A stretch of DNA of 64,000 nucleotides from an uncultured Collinsella sp. (GCA_902491395.1 CABUHO010000008.1:1-64000), one strand, 5' to 3'; positions 39,771 to 48,960 are shown, numbered from the stretch's first letter. The notes: generated by a model from the sequence alone, not told the origin. Numbers and translations: made by a program.

Positions 39771-40706
39771 ATGGAAAGCCGCAAGCCGTATCTCGCCACC
39801 CTGCCCGGACTCATCTTGGGCTGCCTCGTTTGCTGCGCGCTCTGGGGATCGGCTTTTCCCTGCATTAAGATCGGCTACGCGCTCTTTGGCATCCCGGCAC
39901 ACGATAGCGCCTCGCAGCTGCTCTTCGCAGGCCTGCGCTTCACCCTTGCCGGCACGCTGGTCATTGTTGGTATGAGCGCGGCCCAACGCCGTCCGCTCGT
40001 TCCGCAGGCGCGCGACATCAAACCTATCCTCACGCTGTCGCTCTTCCAGACCATCGGCCAGTACTTCTTTTTCTACCTCGGTCTCTCCCGTGCAAGCGCC
40101 ATGTCGAGCTCCATCATCGAGGCCAGCGCCAACTTCTTGGCCATCCTCTTTGCCGCCCTGGCATTCCGCACCGAAAAGCTCGACGCGGCCAAGGTGCTCG
40201 GTTGCGTGTTGGGCTTTGCCGGTGTTGCGCTCGTCAACCTTTCGGGCGCGGACGGCACCTTTGGCTTTGCGCTCGACGGCGAGGGCTTTATCCTGGCCTC
40301 CACCGTCGCGGGTGCCCTTTCGACCTGCCTGATCGGCATCTTCTCGCGCGAGCACGACGGCGTCTTGCTTGCCGGCTGGCAGTTCTTGGTCGGCGGCCTC
40401 GTCCTCACCGCTATCGGCTTTTTGATGGGCGGCGTGCTCTCCCCCACGGCAATCGCCCCCGCCATCGCGCTCATCGTCTATATGGCGCTTATCTCCGCGG
40501 TCGCCTACTCGCTGTGGTCGCGCCTACTTGCCGTCAACCCCGTCAGCCGCGTCTCGGTCTTTGGGTTTATGAACCCGGTCTTTGGCGTGCTGCTGAGTGC
40601 GCTGCTGCTCGGCGAGGGCGACGGCACGAGCCCCGTTACCGTTATCGTTGCCCTGCTGCTGGTCTGCGGCGGCATCATCATCGTCAACAAACCTAAAAAG
40701 GCCTAG
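39771..40706 (+). CDS. EamA-family (DMT) transporter
   Basis: A 311-residue integral membrane protein with about ten helices in two EamA halves (LILGCLVCCALWGSAFPCIKIGY...; second half LASTVAGALSTCLIG...). Drug/metabolite transporters of this family export amino acids, sugars or other metabolites; the substrate is unknown. The late segment NPVSRVSVFGFMNPVFGVLLSALLLGE is the typical last-helices signature. AGGAAGGA precedes the ATG at 39771; the frame extends upstream only through the purL terminator. A bidirectional terminator separates it from the convergent GGDEF gene. Confidence 0.87.
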   Translation: MESRKPYLATLPGLILGCLVCCALWGSAFPCIKIGYALFGIPAHDSASQLLFAGLRFTLAGTLVIVGMSAAQRRPLVPQARDIKPILTLSLFQTIGQYFFFYLGLSRASAMSSSIIEASANFLAILFAALAFRTEKLDAAKVLGCVLGFAGVALVNLSGADGTFGFALDGEGFILASTVAGALSTCLIGIFSREHDGVLLAGWQFLVGGLVLTAIGFLMGGVLSPTAIAPAIALIVYMALISAVAYSLWSRLLAVNPVSRVSVFGFMNPVFGVLLSALLLGEGDGTSPVTVIVALLLVCGGIIIVNKPKKA

Positions 40707-40857
40707 CGAGCTGCGCCTTTTTAGAGAGGGTGTTCGCATACTTTAGTTTAATGGAGTACACTGTTTCTCGTTGATTTCGTACCGAGTCGCGGCGGCAGAC
40801 GCCCGTCCTGCCGCAACGCGCCTGGGCATTATGCCGGTGGCCCCCGCAAACGCAAAA

Positions 40858-40893
40858 GGGGCGCACGACCAACACTGTCGTGCGCCCCTTTTT
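40858..40893. terminator. Bidirectional terminator between the EamA and GGDEF genes
   Basis: GGGGCGCACGAC (40858-40869) pairs perfectly with GTCGTGCGCCCC (40877-40888). It is followed by TTTTT on the plus strand and by TTTTGC on the minus strand (complement of 40852-40857). It serves both convergent genes. Confidence 0.9.
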
Positions 40894-40894
40894 A

Positions 40895-42037
40895 CTAGCG
40901 AATCTGAACGCCGGCTTTCTTCTTCTCGGCCTTAACGCAGTAGAGCTCTGCATCGGCGGCGCGAAGTAAGTCTTGCCAGGTATCGACCCCATCGCCGACC
41001 CGCGCGTATCCGATGGACATCCGCAACGAATACGGCACCTCGGCGCGCGCAAGCTCGTCGTTGATCGCCGTACACAGGCTGATAATCTCCTGCTCCGTTG
41101 CCGCCCTCTGAAGCACTACGAACTCATCGCCGCCATAACGCGCGATAAAACCGCCAGATACCGAGCAGACGTCCTTGAGCGCCGTCGCAACAACCTGAAG
41201 GGCATGATCGCCCTCGACATGTCCATAGTGGTCGTTGATCTGCTTAAAGCCGTCGGCATCCATCATCAGCAGATACACATCCTTGGCCTGGTCCGCACCC
41301 GAGAACAGCGACAGCATATAGGTCTCAAAACGATTGCGGTTATTGAGCCCGGTCAACGGGTCAGTCGAGATCAGCTGCTCTTGATAGACGATGTAGAGCA
41401 GCAGAATGCTCAGCAGTATACCGACACAAAGGCCCGGTATCGAAAACGCCACCTGAAAGGTACCGCCCACCAGAGCGGGAACCGCAAAGAAGGCAAGAGT
41501 GCGATAAATGGCCTTCTGTTGCAGGCTTTCGACTTTTCGAGCATGAACAAAAGCATGCAAGGACGTATATATGACGTAGCAGTAGCTAACGATAGGCTGA
41601 ATCATATAAAGCGCACCGCGACGGTATATGCCCTGCGCATCGATATAGAACAGGGCGTGTGTCCAGTAGCTGGTGAACGCCAGCGCGACCACCAATACGG
41701 TCGGCAACGTCAAAAGCGCCACCCTATAGGGCGTGGTCAAGAGCTGCGAGCCCTGCATCGTCTCGGAATAGAAAAACCAAATGAGGCACGCGATGGCGAA
41801 CAGCGAAAACGAGACCGCATTGGAAATCCAGTTGGCCGCGAGGCCTGCGGTGCCGCCCACTCCATCCGAGAGCACCCAAATCATATCGAAGAAAATGTAC
41901 GCGGCAGACGTGTAACCCAGCATGCTAAACAAAAGCTGCTGAGTGCTCGAGAACAAGGAGCGACGGCTTCGTGCGGCAAGTCCGATAAGAATAATCATGC
42001 ACAGCATAAATATCTCGATCTTGAGTGCCTTAACCAC
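40895..42037 (-). CDS. Membrane-bound diguanylate cyclase (GGDEF domain)
   Basis: Likely synthesises cyclic di-GMP from two GTP. The 380-residue protein has six or more membrane helices in residues 1-220 and then a complete GGDEF domain: DPLTGLNNRNRFETYML, MMDADGFKQINDHYGHVEGD, and the active loop ARYGGDEFVVL, so it should be catalytically active. The RxxD inhibitory site is not visible at its usual place before GGDEF, so product inhibition may be lost. The start is a GTG at the right edge without a strong ribosome site; the ATG of MLCMIILIGLA further in is an alternative. No EAL or PilZ partner is nearby. Confidence 0.88.
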   Translation of the reverse strand: MVKALKIEIFMLCMIILIGLAARSRRSLFSSTQQLLFSMLGYTSAAYIFFDMIWVLSDGVGGTAGLAANWISNAVSFSLFAIACLIWFFYSETMQGSQLLTTPYRVALLTLPTVLVVALAFTSYWTHALFYIDAQGIYRRGALYMIQPIVSYCYVIYTSLHAFVHARKVESLQQKAIYRTLAFFAVPALVGGTFQVAFSIPGLCVGILLSILLLYIVYQEQLISTDPLTGLNNRNRFETYMLSLFSGADQAKDVYLLMMDADGFKQINDHYGHVEGDHALQVVATALKDVCSVSGGFIARYGGDEFVVLQRAATEQEIISLCTAINDELARAEVPYSLRMSIGYARVGDGVDTWQDLLRAADAELYCVKAEKKKAGVQIR

Positions 42038-42136
42038 TAGGTTCCATCCCCTCTATATCCAAGTGGCCAGAATCGCCCGAGATTCGCTCGGGCAAGAAAC
42101 ACCCCTTAGCCCGCAGGGGTAAGGGGAATAATAGCA

Positions 42137-42180
42137 GAGCGCCCGAATGACACCGAATAACAGATGCCGTACGGGCGCTC
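42137..42180 (-). terminator. Candidate terminator downstream of kdgT
   Basis: GAGCGCCCG (42137-42145) pairs perfectly with CGGGCGCTC (42172-42180) around a 26-nt loop. On the minus strand it is followed by TGCTATTATT. A smaller hairpin CGGCGTG/CACGCCG sits at 42184-42204, between it and the kdgT stop. Confidence 0.5.
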
Positions 42181-42227
42181 GGACGGCGTGAATTGCACAC
42201 GCCGATTTCATTGATTCGAACAGGTGA

Positions 42228-43250
42228 TTACTCGCCGTCGATATCGGTTGCGACAGCCTCCTCGATAGCCTCGACACCAGCAACCGACAGGTCTTCCTTG
42301 CCCTGGCAGAATTTCTTGTCGACCCAGCCGGTCAGGATTGGGGCCATGATCGCCGTGATGATGACGGCGGTAGCGATCTGGGCGTACGCGGTGGGCGCAA
42401 GCTCGGCATAGCGCGGTGCAACCTCGGCGAGGGCGACCGGCGTGGTCATGGCCGTACCGGCGATGGTGGAACAAGCCACGGCAGCCTTGCCGTTGCCGCC
42501 GCACAGGCGCTCAAAGGCAAAGGTGATGGGGCCGACGATAAAGAGCGTGATGAGGCCAAGCAGAATGCCCGAGATGCCGCCGGTGATAAAGCTCGACAGG
42601 CTCATGGACGCACCGAGCTGAAAACCGATGACGGCAATCGCGGGATTGGTGCCGGGGACCAGCAGGTTCTTGATGAACGGGAACAGGTTGCCCAAAACCA
42701 TGCCGATAACGAGCGGCAGGATGGAACCGATGATGGTGCCGATGGGAATGTTGGCGAGACCCGAGACGCCGAGGATGATCATCGTGACGGCGGGACCGGC
42801 CGTAAAGAACAGGATGCCGACGGCGCCTTGCTCGGACTCGTCGCCGAACTCGCCCATGATGCCCGTATAGAGCGCCATGTTGCAAAACGTGATGCCGCCG
42901 ATGATGGACACGGAGCTGAGGCCAAGGAAGTTGTCGTTAAAGAAATACGCCACGCCCAGGCCGAGAGCCGCTGCGACGACCAGCTTGGGAATCAGCACGA
43001 CGATGCCGGTCTTGATAGCGCCCGGCGTGGACTTAAAGCTGATGCCGGCGCCCACAAACAGCAGGATCGCGGCGACGATGGTATTGGAGCCACCGCGGCA
43101 GGCAGTCGTAAAGAATCCGCCGATCTCAAAAACCTGCGGGCAGAAGGTGTTGAGCAAAAGGCCGACGATCATGGGATAGATCATGATGTCGCCCGGGATA
43201 CGCGGGACCTTGAATTTCTTTTGTTCGTTGGCGGTTGCTTCCTGTGCCAT
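42228..43250 (-). CDS. kdgT: 2-keto-3-deoxygluconate permease
   Basis: Proton-coupled uptake of 2-keto-3-deoxygluconate, an intermediate of pectin and uronate breakdown. The 340-residue polytopic protein matches KdgT through its length: KVPRIPGDIMIYPMIVGLLLN at the start, FVGAGISFKSTPGAIKTG, GGITFCNMALYTGIMGEFGD, GFQLGASMSLSSFITGGISG, and GTAMTTPVALAEVAP. Start: ATG at 43248-43250 after GGGGG, giving MAQEATANEQKK. No kdg catabolic genes are adjacent, so the transporter is encoded away from its pathway. Confidence 0.92.
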   Translation of the reverse strand: MAQEATANEQKKFKVPRIPGDIMIYPMIVGLLLNTFCPQVFEIGGFFTTACRGGSNTIVAAILLFVGAGISFKSTPGAIKTGIVVLIPKLVVAAALGLGVAYFFNDNFLGLSSVSIIGGITFCNMALYTGIMGEFGDESEQGAVGILFFTAGPAVTMIILGVSGLANIPIGTIIGSILPLVIGMVLGNLFPFIKNLLVPGTNPAIAVIGFQLGASMSLSSFITGGISGILLGLITLFIVGPITFAFERLCGGNGKAAVACSTIAGTAMTTPVALAEVAPRYAELAPTAYAQIATAVIITAIMAPILTGWVDKKFCQGKEDLSVAGVEAIEEAVATDIDGE

Positions 43251-43393
43251 GAAACCCCCATTTCCGCTGACGGGGAACAAAAGCCCACGTCATGCTTTGC
43301 TACAGTAAAGTCTGACCATGGTACCAGAAGAAGCAGACCAGCTCGATGAGAAATTCGATTCGGGGCAGCGACGACAAAAGGAGGCACCGGCCC

Positions 43394-43717
43394 CTATATG
43401 AGGCTCAAAACGATATACAGCACAACGCCCGAGACGCAGCACCACAACATCGACTTTGTCTTGATTGCCACCACAACGACGCCGACGGCAGCAACCCAGG
43501 GAACCAAGGCCGGCCACAGCCCCGCATCGAAGGCCCCGGGGCTTACCAAATCGTTGGCGACCAGCGCGGCAAAGGCAGCAGGCGGGATGTAGCCCAGGGC
43601 CTCGGTGACGCGGGGCGGAAGGGTCCGCCCGCGCAGGGCGAACGCCGGCGCGATGCGAAAGAATGCGATGGCCGCCCACGACGACAGCCACAGAACCAAG
43701 AACTCGTTAACGGGCAT
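43394..43717 (-). CDS. azlD: Branched-chain amino acid exporter small subunit AzlD
   Basis: Small membrane partner (107 residues, about four helices) of AzlC, together exporting branched-chain amino acids or analogues. Seen: FLVLWLSSWAAIAFFRIAPAF and LPPRVTEALGYIPPAAFAAL, the family core (the RAPV.L.....R-like pattern is shifted). Start: ATG at 43715-43717 with GGGAGGGG 8 nt upstream, overlapping the azlC end by 11 nt. The same frame is open further upstream through azlC but without a start signal. Confidence 0.88.
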   Translation of the reverse strand: MPVNEFLVLWLSSWAAIAFFRIAPAFALRGRTLPPRVTEALGYIPPAAFAALVANDLVSPGAFDAGLWPALVPWVAAVGVVVVAIKTKSMLWCCVSGVVLYIVLSLI

Positions 43718-44399
43718 CGCGAGCACCCCTCCCATCGGACAAGGCATCGCACACAAGCGCGATGGCAACGCCGACCACGACGCTTGCCGGCACGGCGATA
43801 TTCGCAAGGCCCAAGAACTTGAACATGGCGACGGACACCGCGCCCGAAACCGCCGCGACGACATTGCCGCGCGACAGGCGCTGCGAAAAGAGCAGGCAGA
43901 TGAAGAGAGACGTGCAGACAAAGCCTGCGATAGCGGTAGGAACATCGATGGCAGCGCCGGCAACAGCGCCCGCCGTGCACGAGACGCCCCATGTTGCGAT
44001 CAGAATCGCGTTGAGCGCAAAGGCCTCCTTAGGGCCCCAACCATCGCCCTCGACCAACTTGGCCAGCGAGATGCCGTAGGCCTCTTCGGTAAGCGTCGCC
44101 GTGACCGCCAGCGTCTGGCGTTTCGAAGCCCCGGCAAGGTGCGGCGCAAGCGATGCCGAGTAGAGCGCAAAACGAGATGAGATGGCGGCGACGCTTGCGA
44201 TAATCGAAGGTGCCGGTACGCCCGCCAGCCATAGGTTGCAGATCATGAACTGGCCGCTGCCCGTCACAAACGTACTGCTCAGGGCAAAGACCATCCAGGG
44301 CTCCATCCCCGTCTGACCCATTATCATTCCGCACGGCGCGCCCACCGCTACATAGGTGAGCATCACCGGCCAAACGGTTTTAACAATTTTGAGCACCAT
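43707..44399 (-). CDS. azlC: Branched-chain amino acid exporter large subunit AzlC
   Basis: A 230-residue membrane protein with the AzlC signature: VAVGAPCGMIMGQTG near the N-terminus, SSTFVTGSGQFMICNLWLAG, and SSRFALYSASLAPHL...LTEEAYGI. Start: ATG at 44397-44399 with AGGA upstream (MVLKIVKTVWPVML). Pairs with AzlD. With the Liv importer at 16-22 kb, the window encodes both uptake and efflux of branched-chain amino acids. Confidence 0.9.
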   Translation of the reverse strand: MVLKIVKTVWPVMLTYVAVGAPCGMIMGQTGMEPWMVFALSSTFVTGSGQFMICNLWLAGVPAPSIIASVAAISSRFALYSASLAPHLAGASKRQTLAVTATLTEEAYGISLAKLVEGDGWGPKEAFALNAILIATWGVSCTAGAVAGAAIDVPTAIAGFVCTSLFICLLFSQRLSRGNVVAAVSGAVSVAMFKFLGLANIAVPASVVVGVAIALVCDALSDGRGARDAR

Positions 44400-44525
44400 A
44401 TCGTTCCTCGCTCTGTCAAGCCATCCGCATCGCGCGCAACCGCACATTGTAATCGTCGTCCACCAGCAACCGAGTTCGCCTACAATTGCCACCGGATCGA
44501 AAGACGCAACTTTTAGGAAGTCATT

Positions 44526-45338
44526 ATGACAGCCATCGATCGAGGCCGGGCGGCCGCGGCCTTCAAACGCTATACCGATGCTTACGACGCCACCAATCTG
44601 CGCATCGCACTCAAAATCGAGCACACCTATCACGTGGCGGAAGCGTGCGATGCCGTGGCGCGCGAGCAGAACTGGTCGACAGAGGATATTGACCTGGCCT
44701 GGCTTTGCGGCCTGCTGCACGATATGGGCCGCTTTGAGCAGCTGCGACGCTGGGACACCTTTAAAGATGCCGAGAGCATGAGCCATGCGGCGCTGGGCGT
44801 CGAGGTCCTCTTTGGCGAGAATCCCGCCGATGCACCCGCCGCAACAAGCATCCGCGACTTTATTGACGGTCCGGTGGAAGACGAACTCATCCGCGTGAGC
44901 ATCGCCTATCACAGCGACTTTCGCCTACCCGAGGAGCTCAACGAGCGCACGCGGCGCTTCTGTGATATCGTGCGCGACGGCGATAAGGTCGACATTATGC
45001 GCACTATCGCCGACAGCACCGTCGATACCATCCTCAAAGTTGATGAGGATACGTTTCTTGCCAGCCACTTCTCGTCGCCGACACTCGCCGCCTTTGACGA
45101 GCATCGCTGCGTTGCACGCGATGAGCGCAACGAGCCCGCAGACTTCCTGGTAGGGCTCATCTGCTTTATGTTTGAGCTCGTCTATCCGGCAAGCCGTGCT
45201 CTGGCGCGCAAGCAGGGCGATATCTACCGCCTGCTCGACGCGCCCTTTGGCATTACGCGGTCCTTCACCAATCCCGCCACGCAAGCGACCTGGGAGCGCC
45301 TAAAGGGCGAGATGCGCGACTGGCTGGCGCGTGCCTAG
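44526..45338 (+). CDS. HD-domain phosphohydrolase
   Basis: A 270-residue cytosolic protein with a metal-dependent HD domain: first His in KIEHTYHVAEAC, the HD doublet in GLLHDMGRFEQL, further His in SMSHAALGVEVLF and SIAYHSDF, and the last Asp in VRDGDKVDIMRTI. Such proteins hydrolyse nucleotides or phosphorylated metabolites; the substrate is unknown. AGGAAG lies 5 nt before the ATG. It converges with the EtfA gene so closely that the two stop codons overlap in the palindrome CTAG (45335-45338). Confidence 0.87.
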   Translation: MTAIDRGRAAAAFKRYTDAYDATNLRIALKIEHTYHVAEACDAVAREQNWSTEDIDLAWLCGLLHDMGRFEQLRRWDTFKDAESMSHAALGVEVLFGENPADAPAATSIRDFIDGPVEDELIRVSIAYHSDFRLPEELNERTRRFCDIVRDGDKVDIMRTIADSTVDTILKVDEDTFLASHFSSPTLAAFDEHRCVARDERNEPADFLVGLICFMFELVYPASRALARKQGDIYRLLDAPFGITRSFTNPATQATWERLKGEMRDWLARA

Positions 45339-46540
45339 CACTCAAGCTGGGCCAGCAGCTCCTCGACGACCTCGACGGCGTCGCCGACAACCTTGTACTG
45401 GGCGGCGCCAAAGATAGGGGCATCCGGGTCCTCGTTGACGGCGATAATGCGCTCTGCCCCACCGATGCCGGCAAGATGTTGGATGGCGCCCGAGACACCG
45501 ATACTCACGAGAAGCTTGGGCGAAACGGATACGCCCGTCTGGCCAATCTGATGGCGGTACTCCAACCAGCCGGCCTCCACGACAGGGCGCGTGCAGCCAA
45601 GCTCGGCGCCCAGAGCCTCGGCGAGCCTTCGCATCAGCGGCAAGTTTTTCTTGGAGCCAATGCCGCGGCCCACCACGACGAGGCGCTCGGCATCGGCAAT
45701 CGAGGCCTGCCGCCCCCATTCCTCGGCGGGAATCGAAATCTCGACGCGGGCTTTAACATCTTCTGCAAGCGTCACCTGGGTGATCGTGCCGGAACGACCA
45801 TAGTCAAAATCGGGCGCCTTAAAGATACCGGGACGCACCGTCGCCATCTGGGGGCGGTGATTGGGGCAAACGATGGTGGCCATCAGGTTGCCGCCAAACG
45901 CCGGGCGCGTCTGCTGCAGCAGCCCCGTCTCCGTATCCATCGAAAGCACGGTGCAATCGGCCGTAAGGCCCGTCTGCAGGCGCACGGCAACGCCAGGTGC
46001 CAGCCCGCGGCCAAAGGCGGTCGCGCCGTACAGAATAGCCTCGGGCTTACGCTCGGCCACCAAATCGCAGATCAGGCGGGCGTAGACCTCCGCATCGTTT
46101 TGGCGCAGGCGCTCGTCGCGACAGACCATAACTTCATCAGCACCGGCGCAAACCAAATGCTCAAGCTCCTCGAACGAGCTCTCGGGGCTCATGCCGACCA
46201 GCGCCACCAAGCGGCAGCCGCGGGCATCGGCAAGCTCGCGGCCCTTGCCCATAAGCTCATAGGCCACGGGAGCCACCGTATCGTGCTCGTCAGTCTGCAC
46301 GAATACCCAAATGTCTCGATATGCATCGAGGTCCGCCGCGCCGGCGGCCTCGTCGCGCTCGATTGAGATGGCGTTAACGGGACAGGCGTCGACGCACCCG
46401 CCGCACAGAATGCAGCCGTCGGTTACGTGGGCACAGCGATTGGGGCGCTCGCCCTCCACCACAATGCCGCCCGAGGCGCAGGCGCGAACGCAGCGACCAC
46501 AGCCGATACAGGCTTCGCTATCGATAATCAGTCCGCTCAT
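45335..46540 (-). CDS. EtfA-type electron transfer flavoprotein with N-terminal ferredoxin domain (LctC-like)
   Basis: A 401-residue fusion. Residues 1-60 hold two [4Fe-4S] motifs (CIGCGRCVRAC and CILCGGCVDACP); the rest is an EtfA alpha subunit with the C-terminal FAD signature SPKLLVSIGVSGAIQHLAGI and INEDP-like AVNEDPDAPIFGAA. This exact fusion occurs in LctC of the bifurcating lactate dehydrogenase of Acetobacterium and in CarE. It follows etfB (stop and start abut at 46541/46540) and the FAD dehydrogenase gene, forming a complete three-subunit complex. Electrons would pass between the FADs of the ETF and ferredoxin via the clusters. Confidence 0.9.
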   Translation of the reverse strand: MSGLIIDSEACIGCGRCVRACASGGIVVEGERPNRCAHVTDGCILCGGCVDACPVNAISIERDEAAGAADLDAYRDIWVFVQTDEHDTVAPVAYELMGKGRELADARGCRLVALVGMSPESSFEELEHLVCAGADEVMVCRDERLRQNDAEVYARLICDLVAERKPEAILYGATAFGRGLAPGVAVRLQTGLTADCTVLSMDTETGLLQQTRPAFGGNLMATIVCPNHRPQMATVRPGIFKAPDFDYGRSGTITQVTLAEDVKARVEISIPAEEWGRQASIADAERLVVVGRGIGSKKNLPLMRRLAEALGAELGCTRPVVEAGWLEYRHQIGQTGVSVSPKLLVSIGVSGAIQHLAGIGGAERIIAVNEDPDAPIFGAAQYKVVGDAVEVVEELLAQLEC

Positions 46541-47356
46541 CTATGCCATCCCCTCGATAATCTTGGCAAGCTTTGCCGCCTGCTCGGACGGCGTTCCCTC
46601 AACAGCCTCACACGTTTGGTCGCGGTCGGGCACAAACGAGCGCACGACCTGCGTCGGCGATCCGGCAAGGCCACAACGCGCGGGGTCGGCATGCACGTCG
46701 GCGGTACTGACCACGCGCACGTCCGCCTCCTCGGCCGCACGAATACCGGCGATGCTCGGCATGCGCAGCTGGCCGATCTCCTTAGCGGTCGCCATCGCAC
46801 ACGGCATCTCCAGATACACGGTCTCCTCGCCGGCATCGCAGCCGTGAACGAGCGCCAGCGAACCGCACGTCGTAAAGCCCGCACTCTGTACGCAGCTCAC
46901 GTCAGTTACGCAGGGAATCTCAAAGGCACCGGCAAGCTCGGGGCCGATCTGGGCCGTATCGCCGTCCACCGCCATCTTGCCGCAGATAAGCAGATCGAAG
47001 TCCTCGTCAAGCGCCTCGATGCCGCATTTGAGTGCATAGGTGGTGGCCAGGGTATCGGCGCCTGCAAAGGCGCGATCGGTCAGCAACAGGGCGTCGTCGG
47101 CGCCGCGGGCGATACAGTCACGCAGCAGCGATTCGGTCGCGGGAATGCCCATCGACACTACCGTCACGCGCACGTCCATGCCAAAGCCGATAAAGTCGTC
47201 CTTCAGCGCCAGCGCGCATTCCAGGGCGCTCGCGTCAAAGGGATTGATGACTGCCTGCTTGCCATCGCGAACGATGGTATTGGTCTTGGGGTCCATCTTA
47301 ACCTCGGTGCTACCCGGCACCGCCTTGACGCACACCACCATATGGAAATCGCTCAT
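46541..47356 (-). CDS. EtfB-type electron transfer flavoprotein subunit (LctB-like)
   Basis: Beta subunit, 271 residues: MVVCVKAVPGSTEVKMDPKT at the start, NPFDASALECALALKD, DLLICGKMAVDGDTAQIGPELA (nucleotide-binding loop), and the C-terminal helical region that contacts EtfA. In bifurcating ETFs this subunit carries the FAD that receives electrons from NADH. Start: ATG at 47354-47356, 9 nt after AGGAGG; a GTG at 47362 overlaps the dehydrogenase stop and is less likely. Translationally coupled to both neighbours. Confidence 0.9.
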   Translation of the reverse strand: MSDFHMVVCVKAVPGSTEVKMDPKTNTIVRDGKQAVINPFDASALECALALKDDFIGFGMDVRVTVVSMGIPATESLLRDCIARGADDALLLTDRAFAGADTLATTYALKCGIEALDEDFDLLICGKMAVDGDTAQIGPELAGAFEIPCVTDVSCVQSAGFTTCGSLALVHGCDAGEETVYLEMPCAMATAKEIGQLRMPSIAGIRAAEEADVRVVSTADVHADPARCGLAGSPTQVVRSFVPDRDQTCEAVEGTPSEQAAKLAKIIEGMA

Positions 47357-47358
47357 CT

Positions 47359-48960
47359 TCACGCGCCTCCTTTCTGGACGAGTTCATCCAAGAGCTTCTC
47401 CGAAAACAGGTTTCCGCGGCCCAGCTGTCCGGCAGGATCGAGTTGGAGCTTAAGCCGTGCCGACTCGACCATGGCCTCGTGGCCGTACATCGTCTCAAGA
47501 AAGCCCGCCTTGATCTTGCCGACGCCGTGCTCGGCGGAGACGGCGCCACCCATGGCCGTGACCTCGGAAGCCCACTGGGCAAACAACTCGCCGCCGCGGC
47601 GGTAATCCTGCGCATCGCGCGGCAGAATGTTCACATGCAGATGGTTGTTGCCGATATGGCCCCAGGCGGCAGACTCGAGCCCGCTTTCGGCCAACGTGTG
47701 GCGATAGAGCGCGACAACGTCGGCCAGGCGCGCATTGGGCACCGACATGTCCGATCCCAGCTTGGTGATGGTGGGGTCGGTGCGGCGACGCTCGTCGATA
47801 AGCATATTGACACTCTCGGGCACCGCATGACGGAAGAATCGCTGGCATTCGCGATCGACCTCGGTGCGCGCGACCCAGGTCGCATCGTCACGACCGCCCG
47901 CAAGCTCCAGCACCCATCCCAGGTGATACAGTTCCTCAGTCGCCTGCTTCTCGTCATCGCAATCGAGCTCCACGTAGACGCAGACCTTGGCCTCTTTGTC
48001 GAGCGCCGGAAGCGAGGCAAACGCCGTCGACTGCTCGCGCTGGCGGCGCAGGATATCCAGGGCTCCGGTATCGAAATACTCAATGGCCGCGGCATGGGAT
48101 AGGACGGGACGCACGGAATCGGTAAAGGACACGGCCTTGTCTTCGTTGTCAAAGAAGCAGCTCACACCCCATACAACCGCCGGTGCCGGCTGCAGGGCAA
48201 TCTCGAGCTCGGTGATGACGCCGAGCGTTCCGCAGGCACCGATAAAGAGGTCGATGGCATCCATGTCGTCCGCGATGAAATAGCCCGAGGCATTTTTGGT
48301 CTTGGGCATGACGTAGGTGGGAAGATCAAGCTCGAGCGCACGACCTTCCGCCGTCACGAGTGACAGGTGGCGGCCCCGGGCAAAAACTTCGCCACGCCAA
48401 AGCTCGAGCAGGTCACCGTCGGTCAGCGCGACGTGAAGGCCCGTGATATGCGGGCGCATGGGGCCGTAAGCGTAGCTACGGGCGCCGGAAGCGTTGCATG
48501 CCGCCATACCGCCCAGGCAGGCAGATGCCTCGGTGGGATCGGTAGGAAAGAATTGCTCGGGAGCTTCCTGGAATTCCTCGTAAGCCTTAAGCGAAGCCTG
48601 GTCCCAACCTGCGGTCGGAAGCGCCTTCTTGCCCAGCTGCTTGCGCAGCTCAGACAGCACGACGCCGGGCTCAACACGTAAGAGAAAGTAGCCCTCGTCA
48701 TCGCGGCGAAGGCCTAGGTAGCGATTCATGCGGGAGGTATTGAGGATGTGGCCGCCATGGGGCACGGCGCCGGCAGCGAGACCGGTTCGGGCGCCCTGAA
48801 CCGTTACCGGGACACGCTCGGCATGGAGCTGCCGCAGGATGGCGCGAACCTCGTCTTCCGATGTTGGAAACGAGATGCTCGAGGCCTCGCCCGACGAGCG
48901 AGACTCGTCGCGACCGTATTCCTCGAACTCATCGGTGAAGGGTTTGATGGTTGCAGACAT
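47359..48960 (-). CDS. FAD-linked 2-hydroxyacid (lactate-type) dehydrogenase, GlcD/LctD-like
   Basis: A 533-residue flavoprotein of the GlcD/D-lactate dehydrogenase family. It has an N-terminal PCMH-type FAD-binding domain (PVTVQGARTGLAAGAVPHGG, GGMAACNASGARSYAYG, GACGTLGVITELEIAL) and a C-terminal substrate domain (WGHIGNNHLHVNILP, SAEHGVGKIKAGFLE). GGGGAG is 6 nt before the ATG. First gene of the operon with etfB and etfA. By analogy with LctBCD the complex would oxidise lactate (or glycolate, 2-hydroxyglutarate) with NAD+ at the expense of reduced ferredoxin. The substrate is inferred, not shown. Confidence 0.88.
   Translation of the reverse strand: MSATIKPFTDEFEEYGRDESRSSGEASSISFPTSEDEVRAILRQLHAERVPVTVQGARTGLAAGAVPHGGHILNTSRMNRYLGLRRDDEGYFLLRVEPGVVLSELRKQLGKKALPTAGWDQASLKAYEEFQEAPEQFFPTDPTEASACLGGMAACNASGARSYAYGPMRPHITGLHVALTDGDLLELWRGEVFARGRHLSLVTAEGRALELDLPTYVMPKTKNASGYFIADDMDAIDLFIGACGTLGVITELEIALQPAPAVVWGVSCFFDNEDKAVSFTDSVRPVLSHAAAIEYFDTGALDILRRQREQSTAFASLPALDKEAKVCVYVELDCDDEKQATEELYHLGWVLELAGGRDDATWVARTEVDRECQRFFRHAVPESVNMLIDERRRTDPTITKLGSDMSVPNARLADVVALYRHTLAESGLESAAWGHIGNNHLHVNILPRDAQDYRRGGELFAQWASEVTAMGGAVSAEHGVGKIKAGFLETMYGHEAMVESARLKLQLDPAGQLGRGNLFSEKLLDELVQKGGA

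Noticed and set aside
35907..40355. A 1482-codon open frame on the minus strand across purL
   Set aside because: It is antisense to a well-supported PurL gene. The C-ending codon bias of purL leaves the opposite frame free of stops, and the translation is low-complexity Gly/Val/Leu/Asp/His text with no family resemblance.
42184..42204. CGGCGTG/CACGCCG hairpin as the main kdgT terminator
   Set aside because: There is no T-run on the minus strand. The hairpin at 42137-42180 is followed by a T-richer stretch and was preferred.
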